Part shown: positions 17,135-28,188 of the stretch, piece after piece
Layout of the letters: each line of letters begins with the position of its first letter
Position numbering within the stretch: position 1 is the first letter of the stretch
Origin: Denitratimonas yunnanensis (SeqCode)
GTDB lineage: Bacteria; Pseudomonadota; Gammaproteobacteria; Xanthomonadales; Xanthomonadaceae
Length of the DNA stretch: 64,000 nucleotides
Reading direction: 5' to 3'
NCBI GenBank assembly: GCA_026410415.1
Contig: JAPMLR010000003.1
Location: 372,001 to 436,000 of the forward strand
Program-made: the position numbers and the translations under genes
The notes under the pieces: model-generated
Seen by the model: the letters and a program-made list of their open reading frames with translations, nothing else
Told to the model about the DNA's origin: nothing
Database searches by the model: none

Positions 17135-18832
17135 TCAGTGATGGGAGGCGCTGGTGTCTGCGGGCGGGCTGTCGCGCAACTCGCGCCGCAGGATCTTGCC
17201 GACGTTGGACTTGGGCAACTCGTTGCGGAACTCGATGAAGCGCGGCTGCTTGTAGCCGGTCAATTCGTGCCGGCAGAAGTTGCGGATGTCGTCGGCCGTG
17301 AGCGCCGGGTCCTTCCGCACCACGACGAGCTTCACCGCTTCGCCGGATTTGTCGTCCGGCACGCCGACCGCGGCGACTTCCAATACGCCCGGGATCTGCG
17401 CGACGACATCTTCGATCTCGTTCGGATACACGTTGAAACCGGAGACGAGGATCATGTCTTTCTTGCGGTCGACGATGTAGAAGAAACCCTGTTCGTCCAT
17501 CTTCGCCATGTCGCCGGTATGCAGCCAGCCATCGGCCGACAGCACCTTGGCGGTCTCTTCCGGACGTTGCCAGTAACCCGCCATCACTTGCGGTCCGCGC
17601 ACGCACAGTTCGCCCACCTCGCCGACCGCCAGTTCGCGACCTTCCTCGTCCTTCACGCAGCAATCGGTGGATGAAATCGGCAGGCCGATGGCGCCGTTGA
17701 ACGTCTTGAGGTCGAGCGGGTTCATGCAGGCGGCGGGCGATGTTTCAGTGAGGCCGTAGGCTTCCACCAGAGTGACGCCAGTCACCTCCTTCCAGCGTTC
17801 GGCCACGGCGCGTTGCACCGCCATGCCACCGCCCAGGGAGAGGTGCAGGTGGGAAAAGTCCAGGTCCTTGAAACCGGGGGTGTTGAGCAGGCCGTTGAAC
17901 AGCGTGTTGACGCCGGTGATGGCCGTGAACGGGATTTTCGACAGGGTTTTCACGAAACCGGGCATGTCGCGCGGGTTGGTGATGAGATGGTTGACCCCGC
18001 CGAACTTCATGAACACCAGGCAGTTCGCCGTCAGGGCGAAGATGTGGTACAGCGGTAGCGCCGTGATGATGCGCTCGTTGCCGGGGTTGACGTTGGTTCC
18101 GAGCCAGGCCGACGCTTGCTGCATGTTGGCCACGAGGTTGCCGTGGGTGAGCATCGCGCCCTTGGCCACACCGGTGGTGCCGCCGGTGTATTGAAGGAAC
18201 GCAATGTCCTTGTGGGTCAGTGCCACTTGCGGCAGCACCTTGCCCTTGCCCCGCGCCAGCGCGTCGTTGAAGCGGATCGCGCCGGGAATGTTGTAATCGG
18301 GAATCGCCTTTTTCACGTACTTGAGCATGAAGTTGACGACTGCACCCTTCGGGAACCCGAGCAGGTCGCCGACGCCGGTGGTGATCACCTGTCGCACCGA
18401 GGTGTCGGGCAATACTTCGGCCAGTGTCGCGGCGAAGTTGTCGAGCACCACGATGGCCACCGCTCCCGCGTCGGTCAGCTGATGCTTGAGCTCGCGCGCG
18501 GTGTACATGGGGTTGGTGTTGACCACCGTCAGTCCCGCGCGCAGCGCGCCGAAGATGGCGATCGGATATTGCAGCACGTTCGGCAGCATGATCGCGACGC
18601 GATCGCCCTTCTTGAGCTTGAGGTCGTGCAGAAGGTAGGCGGCGAACTGCTGGCTCAGCTCGTCGATCTGGCCGTAGGTGAAGGTCCTGCCCAGATTCTC
18701 GAACGCCGGGCGTGCGGAGAAGTCCTTGCAGGCCACCGCGAGAATGTCGGGAATGGATCCGAACTCATCCAGATCGATCTGTGCCGGTACGTTCTTCGGA
18801 TAGTTCGCCAGCCACGGACGCGCGATGCTCAT
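17135..18832 (-). CDS. fadD: Long-chain fatty acid-CoA ligase
   Basis: 565 residues from MSIARPWLANYPKNVPAQID, with AGGGAAC before the ATG. AMP-forming acyl-CoA synthetase motifs are in order: YTGGTTGVAKGAMLTH (P-loop), YGLTETSPA, DGWLHTGDMAKMDEQGF, and KSNVGKILRREL with the catalytic Lys. It activates fatty acids to acyl-CoA for beta-oxidation or lipid synthesis at the inner membrane. The ETF system at the left end takes electrons from the later oxidation steps. A divergent lipoprotein gene starts 114 bases away. Confidence 0.95.
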   Translation of the reverse strand: MSIARPWLANYPKNVPAQIDLDEFGSIPDILAVACKDFSARPAFENLGRTFTYGQIDELSQQFAAYLLHDLKLKKGDRVAIMLPNVLQYPIAIFGALRAGLTVVNTNPMYTARELKHQLTDAGAVAIVVLDNFAATLAEVLPDTSVRQVITTGVGDLLGFPKGAVVNFMLKYVKKAIPDYNIPGAIRFNDALARGKGKVLPQVALTHKDIAFLQYTGGTTGVAKGAMLTHGNLVANMQQASAWLGTNVNPGNERIITALPLYHIFALTANCLVFMKFGGVNHLITNPRDMPGFVKTLSKIPFTAITGVNTLFNGLLNTPGFKDLDFSHLHLSLGGGMAVQRAVAERWKEVTGVTLVEAYGLTETSPAACMNPLDLKTFNGAIGLPISSTDCCVKDEEGRELAVGEVGELCVRGPQVMAGYWQRPEETAKVLSADGWLHTGDMAKMDEQGFFYIVDRKKDMILVSGFNVYPNEIEDVVAQIPGVLEVAAVGVPDDKSGEAVKLVVVRKDPALTADDIRNFCRHELTGYKQPRFIEFRNELPKSNVGKILRRELRDSPPADTSASHH

Positions 18833-18946
18833 GCTCGTTCCCTCTCCCTGTGGTAATCGATGCTTGCGCCGCGAACGGTGCCGTTGCGGGCTTTTCAAGG
18901 TATGTTCAGCGATTGGACCATAGCCCAATCGGGCAGGGCAAGGCGC

Positions 18947-19402
18947 ATGTTCAATGTCGAATACAGGATCGGGCGATGCGCGTTGGTCGCGTTGTGCCTG
19001 GTGTGGTTGGCCGGTATCGCTGCCTGTGCCCGTACCCCGCCCGAGCAACGTCTGCGCGAACGCATCGCCGAGATGCAGGTGGCGCTGGAGGAACGGCGGC
19101 CGTCGGACTTCATTGCCGGCGTGGCGGACGATTTCAGCGGTGAATCCGGGCTGGACAGGGAGGGCGCGCACAATCTGATGCGTGCGCAGGTGTTGCGCAA
19201 CGCGCGTATCGGCGTGACGCTCGGTCCACTGGACATCGAGCTTCATGGTGAGCGCGCCACGGTGAAGTTCTCCGCCGTCCTTGCCGGCGGCAGCGGCGGC
19301 CTGGTGCCGGACAGTGCCAGGCCATGGGCCGTGACGACTGGGTGGCGCGATGGCTCCGACGGCTGGCAACTGATCCACGCCAGCTGGGAACCGATGCTGT
19401 GA
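18947..19402 (+). CDS. Putative lipoprotein of unknown function
   Basis: 151 residues from the ATG at 18947. The signal sequence ends in a lipobox, LAGIAAC, so the mature chain probably begins at Cys and is lipid-anchored. The remaining 120 residues (RLRERIAEMQVALEERRPSD, then ELHGERATVKFSAVLAGG and GWQLIHASWEPML) have the helix-plus-curved-sheet pattern of small NTF2/SnoaL-like domains. I cannot name a function. The frame is open upstream to 18860, but that start lacks a signal peptide at its N-terminus. Confidence 0.72.
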   Translation: MFNVEYRIGRCALVALCLVWLAGIAACARTPPEQRLRERIAEMQVALEERRPSDFIAGVADDFSGESGLDREGAHNLMRAQVLRNARIGVTLGPLDIELHGERATVKFSAVLAGGSGGLVPDSARPWAVTTGWRDGSDGWQLIHASWEPML

Positions 19403-19475
19403 GTCCCTTCCGCGTTGACGCCCTGACAGCCGCACGGGCACCATGCCCGGACGCGTGTTGCGAGGTGGGGTACGC

Positions 19476-20945
19476 ATGATCCAGGATGGCAAGCGACGCG
19501 AGCCCATGTCCAAGGTGGACACGGCTTGGCTGCGGATGGAAAAACCGACCAACCTGATGATGATCACCGGCGTGCTGATGTTCGAGCAGCGTCTGTCGAT
19601 CGAGGTCTTGCGCCGGCTGATCGCCGAGCGGTTCCTCGCATTCCGGCGGTTTCGCCAGAAGGCAGTGGACACCGGGAGGGCCTGCTATTGGGAAACCGAT
19701 GCCGATTTCGACCTGGAGTGGCATGTACGGCTGACCGCATTGCCGGGCGGGGCGGGCAAGTCGGAGTTGCAGCGTCTCGCCAGCCAGCTTGCGTCCACCG
19801 CGCTCGACCACTCCAAGCCGCTCTGGCAATTCCATCTGGTGGAGAATTTCAATGGCGGGAGTGCGCTGATCGCACGCGTGCATCATTGCTATGCCGACGG
19901 CATCGCGCTGATCCAGGTGCTGCTCTCGCTCACCGACGTCTCGCCCGAGCCTGCTCAGGGCGAGACACTTGCCGATGCCTGGCTCAAGAAGGATGGCGAA
20001 CGGATCACGCGACGCTTCTTCTATCCGGGCCAGCGCCAGATCGATCAGGCCATGAAGCTTGGCGGCAAGATGATCGACGGCAGCATGGCGCTGTACCGCG
20101 ATCCCGGGCTCGCCTCGGTGCTGGCGCGCGAGGGCGGCGAGATCACGCGCGAGCTGGTGCAGGCGCTGGCGCTCAGCGATGACCCGGTAACGCCACTGAA
20201 AGCCCCTCTTGGCGTGATCAAGCGCTGTGCGTGGGCCGAGCCATTGCGGCTGGACGAAGTCAAGGCGGTCAGCCGCGCAATTGGCTGCACCGTCAATGAT
20301 GTGTTGCTGGCCTGCGCGGCCGGTGCACTGCGGCATTACCTGATCGAGTGCGGCGAAGACGTGGATGGCCTGGTCTTGCGTGCCACCGTGCCGGTGAACC
20401 TGCGCCCGCTCGAACATGCGAAGAAATTGGGCAACCACTTCGGTCTGGTGTTCCTTGAGTTGCCGGTAGGCGAGCCCAATCCGGTGGCGCGCGTGCGCCA
20501 CGTGGCCGACAACATGGATCGGATCAAGTCCTCGCGGCAGGCGGTCATGACCTTCGGCGCACTTGCCGCGCTGGGCATGACGCCCACGCCGGTCCAGCGC
20601 ATGGCACTGGACCTGTTCAGCCGCAAGGCCACCACCGTGGCCACCAATGTGCCCGGCCCGCAGATGCCGTTGTACATGGCTGGCGCCCGCATCAGCGAGT
20701 TGATGTTCTGGGTGCCGCAGACCGGCAGCATCGGTGTGGGCCTGTCGATCCTGAGCTACCAGGGTCGCGTGCATTTCGGCCTGATCGCGGACGCCAAGTC
20801 GATACCCGATCCGGGCTGTGTCACCAGCCGCTTCGCGCAGCAGTTCGAGATGCTGCTGTATTCGGTGCTGATGGAGGACTGGGAAACGCCGGTCGATCCG
20901 GCCGATGCGCAGGACACCCTGCGCCGGCTTTGCGATACGGCGTAG
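19476..20945 (+). CDS. Wax ester synthase / acyl-CoA:diacylglycerol acyltransferase family protein
   Basis: 489 residues from MIQDGKRREPMSKVDTAWLR; the ATG at 19506 is an alternative. The catalytic HHxxxDG motif is H136-H-C-Y-A-D-G (HHCYADGIAL). NDVLLACAAGALRHYL and the late TNVPGPQMPLYMAG signature confirm the WS/DGAT family. These enzymes move acyl groups from acyl-CoA to fatty alcohols or diacylglycerol, making storage lipids. With fadD two genes away, this suggests a local lipid-storage or recycling theme. The stop is 2 bases from the convergent peroxiredoxin stop. Confidence 0.92.
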   Translation: MIQDGKRREPMSKVDTAWLRMEKPTNLMMITGVLMFEQRLSIEVLRRLIAERFLAFRRFRQKAVDTGRACYWETDADFDLEWHVRLTALPGGAGKSELQRLASQLASTALDHSKPLWQFHLVENFNGGSALIARVHHCYADGIALIQVLLSLTDVSPEPAQGETLADAWLKKDGERITRRFFYPGQRQIDQAMKLGGKMIDGSMALYRDPGLASVLAREGGEITRELVQALALSDDPVTPLKAPLGVIKRCAWAEPLRLDEVKAVSRAIGCTVNDVLLACAAGALRHYLIECGEDVDGLVLRATVPVNLRPLEHAKKLGNHFGLVFLELPVGEPNPVARVRHVADNMDRIKSSRQAVMTFGALAALGMTPTPVQRMALDLFSRKATTVATNVPGPQMPLYMAGARISELMFWVPQTGSIGVGLSILSYQGRVHFGLIADAKSIPDPGCVTSRFAQQFEMLLYSVLMEDWETPVDPADAQDTLRRLCDTA

Positions 20946-20947
20946 CC

Positions 20948-21430
20948 TTACTCTGCGAGTGCCGCCAGCACCGCGTCGGCACTTGATGCGCTGAATTCGC
21001 CGGGCGCTTCCACGAACAGCGCCTTGACCACGCCATCCTCCGCGTAAAGCGCGTAGCGACGCGAGCGCACGCCCATGCCGTAGGCGCTGGCATCCATTTC
21101 CAGGCCCAGCGCGCGGGTGAATTCGGCGTTGCCGTCGGCCAGCATCAGGATGTCGTCGGGAGCGTTCTGCGACTTTCCCCAGGCGTCGAGCACGAAAGCG
21201 TCGTTGACCGAGATGAAGGCAACGTCGATGCCGCGTGCGCGGAAATCCTCGATGCGTTCGATGTAGCCGGGAAGGTGCCGGGCGGAACAGGTGGGCGTGA
21301 ACGCACCTGGCACGGCAGTCAGTACCACGCGCTTGCCCGCGAATACCTCGCGGGAATCGATGGGCGTGGGCGAGCCATCGCGAGGTGTGCTCAAGGGCAG
21401 GTCGGGCAGGGTGTTGCCGATCGCGATCAT
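20948..21430 (-). CDS. Peroxiredoxin, Prx5 type (1-Cys)
   Basis: 160 residues starting MIAIGNTLPDLPLSTPRDGS. The peroxidatic Cys is C48 in PGAFTPTCSARHLPG. It is the only Cys in the chain, so this is a 1-Cys enzyme that needs an outside thiol such as glutathione/glutaredoxin. The family reduces hydroperoxides in the cytoplasm. Length matches Prx5/AhpC-TSA redoxin members. Longer frames to 21718 are not needed. Confidence 0.92.
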   Translation of the reverse strand: MIAIGNTLPDLPLSTPRDGSPTPIDSREVFAGKRVVLTAVPGAFTPTCSARHLPGYIERIEDFRARGIDVAFISVNDAFVLDAWGKSQNAPDDILMLADGNAEFTRALGLEMDASAYGMGVRSRRYALYAEDGVVKALFVEAPGEFSASSADAVLAALAE

Positions 21431-21596
21431 GGCGGAGCTCCAGCAGGGAAGGATTGCGGGCATGGTAGCGACAAGCTGAAGCGAGGCGAAACGTTCTTTG
21501 CGGGCGCGATGTCGAGACTTGATTTGTTCGGCGGCAGAAACCAGATACCGGCAAGCGGCGCTGAGGCGCCATCCACAAACACCAAGGAGAAATCCC

Positions 21597-22046
21597 GTGA
21601 GCACACATTCCAATCCGCTCGCCCGCCTGGCCTCCCAGTACGGCTGGCCCGCCGAGGTCAAGCAACTGTTCGAGCGCGTGCTGCATGATGCCGACGGCGA
21701 CCAGAGCAACGTCGTCACCAGTCAGTGGGCGCCGCGCGTGGACATCAAGGAGGACGATGGCCGCTTCGTGATCTATGCCGATGTTCCGGGTGTGGAGCCG
21801 GCGGATATCGAAATCCACATGGACAAGGGCATCCTGACCATCAAGGGTGAACGCAAGACGATCAGTGACGAGGAGAATGTCCGTTTCTCCCGGGTCGAAA
21901 GGGCGCAGGGGGTGTTCCATCGTCGATTCTCGCTGCCTGACAGCGCCGATGCCGACGCCATTTCGGCATCGGGTCGCAATGGCGTGCTGGAAATCAGCAT
22001 TCCCAAGAAGCCGGAAACCACGCCGCGCCGCATTCAGGTGAAGTAA
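21597..22046 (+). CDS. Small heat shock protein, Hsp20/alpha-crystallin family
   Basis: 149 residues; GTG start at 21597 preceded by AAGGAGA. The alpha-crystallin domain spans about residues 45-145: WAPRVDIKEDDGRFVIYADV, the ADIEIHMDKGILTIKGER strand, and the C-terminal NGVLEISIPKK. The protein binds unfolding proteins under stress as an ATP-independent holdase. It sits next to a DnaJ-like gene, which fits a chaperone pair, although a strong hairpin separates them. Confidence 0.93.
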   Translation: MSTHSNPLARLASQYGWPAEVKQLFERVLHDADGDQSNVVTSQWAPRVDIKEDDGRFVIYADVPGVEPADIEIHMDKGILTIKGERKTISDEENVRFSRVERAQGVFHRRFSLPDSADADAISASGRNGVLEISIPKKPETTPRRIQVK

Positions 22047-22084
22047 GCAGCAACAGCATCCGCGGCGCTTGCGTCGCGTTGCCC

Positions 22085-22119
22085 GTGCGGCCCGCGATGG
22101 ATGTCCTCGCGGGCCGCAC
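22085..22119 (+). terminator. Hairpin terminator after hsp20
   Basis: GTGCGGCCCGCGA and TCGCGGGCCGCAC form a perfect 13-bp stem with a 9-base loop, followed by GTGTTTTCG. Confidence 0.75.
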
Positions 22120-22181
22120 GTGTTTTCGCGTGACGGCTATCATCGAAACCGGCGCTTGCCGGACGGGCAGCAGGGTGAAAC

Positions 22182-24514
<2,333 letters not shown>

Positions 24515-24592
24515 AGATGCCGTCAGCCGTGGCCCGGCGTGTCGGAAAGGATCGGATGCGGCGTTGCATCAGCGTTGCGTATCCGGGTTGGC

Positions 24593-24598
24593 TATAAT
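24593..24598 (+). promoter_or_regulatory. -10 box for frr and the envelope operon
   Basis: A perfect TATAAT sits 36 bases before the frr ATG. No good -35 at 17 bases was found. It suggests that frr has its own promoter here rather than being read from pyrH. Confidence 0.55.
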
Positions 24599-24633
24599 TT
24601 CCGGTCGCCCTCCTTTGTACGGAACTCCGGTCC

Positions 24634-25191
24634 ATGCTCAACGACATCAAGAACGACGCCCAGACTCGCATGGCCAAGTCGGTCGAGGCCCTTCGCTCCG
24701 ACCTGACCAAGGTGCGCACCGGGCGAGCCAGCAGCGCGCTGGTCGATAACCTCAAGGTGCCCTATTACGGCTCGGACATGCCGCTGTCGCAGGTGGCTAC
24801 CGTCGTGGTGGCCGATGCCCGCACCCTCACGATCACGCCGTGGGAAAAGGGCATGGTCGGTGCGGTCGAGAAGGCCATCTACGCATCGGATCTGGGCTTG
24901 ACGCCCAACACCGCCGGTACCGTGATCCGCATCAACCTGCCGCCGCTGACCGAGGAGCGTCGCCGCGAACTGACCAAGCTCGTTCATGCCGAGGGCGAGA
25001 ATGCCAAGGTCGCCATCCGAAACGTCCGCCGCGATGCGCTGCAGCAGGTGAAAGAGTTGCAGAAGGCGAAAGCCATCGGTGAGGACGACGAGCGTCGCGC
25101 CGAAGAAGACATCCAGAAACTGACCGACAAGGCGGTCAAGGACGTGGATGCCGTGGTCAAGGCCAAGGAAGACGAGTTGATGGCGGTCTGA
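24634..25191 (+). CDS. frr: Ribosome recycling factor
   Basis: 185 residues, the standard length. MAKSVEALRSDLTKVRTGRA and ENAKVAIRNVRRDALQQVKE are conserved RRF segments. With EF-G it splits post-termination ribosomes. It opens the cluster frr-uppS-cdsA-dxr-rseP-bamA-skp-lpxD. The usual upstream partners pyrH, tsf and rpsB are absent; purB is there instead. Confidence 0.97.
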   Translation: MLNDIKNDAQTRMAKSVEALRSDLTKVRTGRASSALVDNLKVPYYGSDMPLSQVATVVVADARTLTITPWEKGMVGAVEKAIYASDLGLTPNTAGTVIRINLPPLTEERRRELTKLVHAEGENAKVAIRNVRRDALQQVKELQKAKAIGEDDERRAEEDIQKLTDKAVKDVDAVVKAKEDELMAV

Positions 25192-25225
25192 ATGTCCGGA
25201 ACGGAAGCGGAGGCAGCCCAGCTCC

Positions 25226-26029
25226 GTGCCGCTTTCCCTTCCGGCCCGCGACACGGCGCATGGACTGCCCTTGAACTATTCCCGATTCCAGCCCCCTGAC
25301 GTCCGGCTCCCGCGCCACATCGCCATCATCATGGATGGCAATGGCCGCTGGGCCAAAGCACGCCACCGCCCGCGCAGCATCGGGCACCGTGCCGGCGCAC
25401 GTGCCGTCAACGCGTGCATCGACGCGTGCCTGGTCAAGGGCATCGAGGCGCTGACGCTGTTTGCGTTTTCCAGCGAGAACTGGCAACGCCCGCCCGAGGA
25501 AGTCGGCGCACTCATGCAGCTGTTCCTGCGTGCCCTGGATCGGGAGGTGGATGAACTTCACCGGCGTGGCGTGCGGGTGCGCTTCATCGGTGCGCGCGAG
25601 GCGTTCGGGGAAGACATCCGCACGCGCATGGCCCGTGCCGAAAACCTGACGCAGGGCAACAGCCGGCTGCACCTCAGCATCGCGGCTGATTACGGCGGGC
25701 GCTGGGACATGGTCCAGGCGGCGCGTGCCGTCGCGCACGCGGTGGCGGCTGGAAACCTCGCCCCGGAGGATATCGACGAGGCAAGGCTGGCCGGCTGCTT
25801 CTCGCTGCACGATCTGCCCGCGCCGGACCTGTTCATCCGGACCGGCGGCGAACTGCGCATCAGCAATTTCCTGCTCTGGCAGTTGGCCTACTGCGAGCTG
25901 TATTTCACCGATACCCTGTGGCCGGATTTCGATGCTGCGGCCCTCACCCATGCGTTGGATGATTTTGCGCGGCGGGAGCGTCGTTTCGGCATGCTCTCCG
26001 AACAGCTCGGCGAGGAGCCCTTCCCATGA
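25226..26029 (+). CDS. uppS: Isoprenyl transferase (undecaprenyl diphosphate synthase)
   Basis: 267 residues from a GTG at 25226; a TTG at 25271 is an alternative because conserved sequence starts later. HIAIIMDGNGRWAK holds the catalytic Asp (D37). FAFSSENWQRP, NSRLHLSIAADYGGRWDM and PDLFIRTGGELRISNFLLWQ are the signature motifs. It makes the C55 lipid carrier for peptidoglycan and O-antigen. Its stop overlaps the cdsA start by ATGA, so translation is coupled. Confidence 0.95.
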   Translation: MPLSLPARDTAHGLPLNYSRFQPPDVRLPRHIAIIMDGNGRWAKARHRPRSIGHRAGARAVNACIDACLVKGIEALTLFAFSSENWQRPPEEVGALMQLFLRALDREVDELHRRGVRVRFIGAREAFGEDIRTRMARAENLTQGNSRLHLSIAADYGGRWDMVQAARAVAHAVAAGNLAPEDIDEARLAGCFSLHDLPAPDLFIRTGGELRISNFLLWQLAYCELYFTDTLWPDFDAAALTHALDDFARRERRFGMLSEQLGEEPFP

Positions 26030-26832
26030 AACAACGTGTCATCACTGCGCTGCTGCTGGCGCCTCTGGTTCTGGCCGGCATCCTGTGGCTTCCGACGGCT
26101 GCATTGATGGCGCTGGTCGCTGCCGCCCTGCTGGGGGGCGTCTGGGAGTGGACGCGACTGGTCGGTATCGGCAGCCACAGCGGCCGCGCGCTGATTCTTC
26201 TGGCACATGCGGCGCCGATGGCGTGGCTGGCCTGGTACGGTTGGCCGGCATTGTTTCCGTGGGTGGCGCTGGCAGGTGTGGTGTGGTGGGGGCTGGCGCT
26301 GCTGTGGCTGCGCTTTCCGGCCTTCGGCAAGGCGCAGTCACTGGCCAATCGCGCCCTCAAACTCGGTGTGGTGGCGTTGCTGGTGATTCCGGCATGGTGC
26401 GCGTTCGCGTTGCTCCATGCCGAGAGTGCGGCATGGGCGCTCTACGGTCTGATGCTGGTCTGGGCGGCCGATACCTTCGCGTATTTTTCCGGGCGCCGTT
26501 TCGGTGGCGCGAAGCTGGCACCATCGATCAGTCCGGGCAAGACCTGGGCCGGATTCTGGGGCGGGCTGTTCGGGGTCGTGGTGCTGGCTTTGGCCATGGC
26601 GCCGGTGCTTGGTGTCGCGGTGGCGCAATTGCCGGCATTTGTGGCGATCAGTCTGGTGGCTGGGCTGGCATCGGTGCTGGGTGATCTGTTCGAGAGCCTG
26701 ATCAAGCGTCATGCCGGTGCGAAAGACTCCGGCGCATTGCTGCCGGGGCATGGTGGCATGCTGGATCGCATCGACAGCATCCTCGCGGCATTGCCGGTGT
26801 TCGCGATCTTCAAGGCGTGGTTCGGCCTGTGA
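26026..26832 (+). CDS. cdsA: Phosphatidate cytidylyltransferase
   Basis: 268 residues with about seven membrane helices. The C-terminal family signature is clear: LIKRHAGAKDSGALLPGHGG followed by MLDRIDS. It makes CDP-diacylglycerol from phosphatidate and CTP, the branch point of phospholipid synthesis, in the inner membrane. The start overlaps the uppS stop. Confidence 0.95.
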   Translation: MKQRVITALLLAPLVLAGILWLPTAALMALVAAALLGGVWEWTRLVGIGSHSGRALILLAHAAPMAWLAWYGWPALFPWVALAGVVWWGLALLWLRFPAFGKAQSLANRALKLGVVALLVIPAWCAFALLHAESAAWALYGLMLVWAADTFAYFSGRRFGGAKLAPSISPGKTWAGFWGGLFGVVVLALAMAPVLGVAVAQLPAFVAISLVAGLASVLGDLFESLIKRHAGAKDSGALLPGHGGMLDRIDSILAALPVFAIFKAWFGL

Positions 26833-26979
26833 GGATCCCGACATGCGCCACATGGCCGCCGCACGGCCATCCGTCGGGCCGGGCCGGCAAGACGCGGTGC
26901 GCCATCATCGCTCGCCTGCGTCCCGAGGGGTATCGTCCCGCTTTTCCTTTTCCCGGTTCCTTGCTGGTCGCGGTGTAGC

Positions 26980-28182
26980 ATGCACCTGGATCAGGAACAG
27001 GCACGGGGGCGTATCGCCGTTTTCGGGGCGACCGGGTCGATCGGTGCCAGTACGCTGGACGTGATCGCGCGGCACCCGTCGCGATTTCGTGCCAGTGTGT
27101 TGAGTGCCCATCAGGACGTGGAGGGCTTGATCGCGCTGTGCGTCCGCTTTCGCCCTGACATCGCGATCATTGCCAGCGAGGCGCACTACACGGCCTTGCG
27201 TGACGGGCTGGCGCAGGCGGGTCTGGGGACGCGTCCGATGGCTGGTTCGCAGGCATTGTCCGATGTCGCCGGTTCGGATGCCTGCGACACCGTGGTTGCG
27301 GCCATCGTGGGTGCGGCAGGGCTTGGGTCCACGCTGGCTGCAGCGCGGGCCGGCAAGCGCATCCTCCTGGCCAACAAGGAATCGATCGTGGTGGCGGGCG
27401 CGTTGTTGATGCGCGCGGTCGCCGAGTCGGGTGCGGAGTTGCTGCCGGTGGACAGCGAGCACAACGCGATCTACCAGTGCCTCCCCACACCGGCGATCGG
27501 CGCCGCCGCGCGGCCAGGCGTGCGGCGGGTCGTGCTGACGGCATCGGGCGGACCGTTTCGTGGCTGGCGCCGCGAACAGCTTGCCAATGTGACCCCCGAG
27601 CAGGCGTGCGCGCACCCGAACTGGCGCATGGGGCGGAAGATTTCCGTGGATTCAGCCACCTTGATGAACAAGGGGCTCGAAGTGATCGAGGCGCACTGGC
27701 TGTTCAATGCCGCGCCCGACGCGATCGAAGTGGTGGTGCATCCTCAGAGCATCGTGCACTCGCTGGTGGATTATGTGGATGGTTCCACTCTGGCCCAACT
27801 CGGCAACCCGGACATGCGCACTGCGCTGGCTTACGGGCTGGCGTGGCCGGAACGCATCGAGGCAGGCGTGCCGCCGCTCGATCTGGCGGCCATCGGACGA
27901 TTGGAGTTCCAGCCACCGGACGAGCGCGCGTTTCCTTGTCTACGGCTGGCGCGCGAGGCGTTGCGCGAAGGGCCGGGTGCAACCACGGTGCTGAACGCAG
28001 CCAACGAAGTGGCGGTTTCAGCCTTTCTTCAGGGCGGTTTGCGTTTCCTTGGCATTCCCGAGGTTCTCCAGTCCACGTTGGCACGGCTGCATGAGCGTGG
28101 AGCGGGCGACCTTCCTTCCCTGCTGGAGCTGGACAAGCAGGCGCGCCGACTGGCGGACTCACTGATTCGACACGAGGCATAG
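26980..28182 (+). CDS. dxr: 1-deoxy-D-xylulose 5-phosphate reductoisomerase
   Basis: 400 residues. [20 protein letters not shown] is the NADPH-binding start. [31 protein letters not shown] (metal and substrate site) and [20 protein letters not shown] are diagnostic. It makes MEP from DXP in the non-mevalonate isoprenoid pathway, feeding the UppS reaction encoded upstream. It is preceded by a 147-base gap after cdsA. Confidence 0.97.
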   Translation: MHLDQEQARGRIAVFGATGSIGASTLDVIARHPSRFRASVLSAHQDVEGLIALCVRFRPDIAIIASEAHYTALRDGLAQAGLGTRPMAGSQALSDVAGSDACDTVVAAIVGAAGLGSTLAAARAGKRILLANKESIVVAGALLMRAVAESGAELLPVDSEHNAIYQCLPTPAIGAAARPGVRRVVLTASGGPFRGWRREQLANVTPEQACAHPNWRMGRKISVDSATLMNKGLEVIEAHWLFNAAPDAIEVVVHPQSIVHSLVDYVDGSTLAQLGNPDMRTALAYGLAWPERIEAGVPPLDLAAIGRLEFQPPDERAFPCLRLAREALREGPGATTVLNAANEVAVSAFLQGGLRFLGIPEVLQSTLARLHERGAGDLPSLLELDKQARRLADSLIRHEA

Positions 28183-28188
28183 ACGCGC

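Noticed and set aside
19134..21920. 928-codon minus-strand open frame across the acyltransferase region
   Set aside because: It overlaps the WS/DGAT gene with its HHxxxDG motif and the Prx5 gene; its composition is that of a shadow frame.
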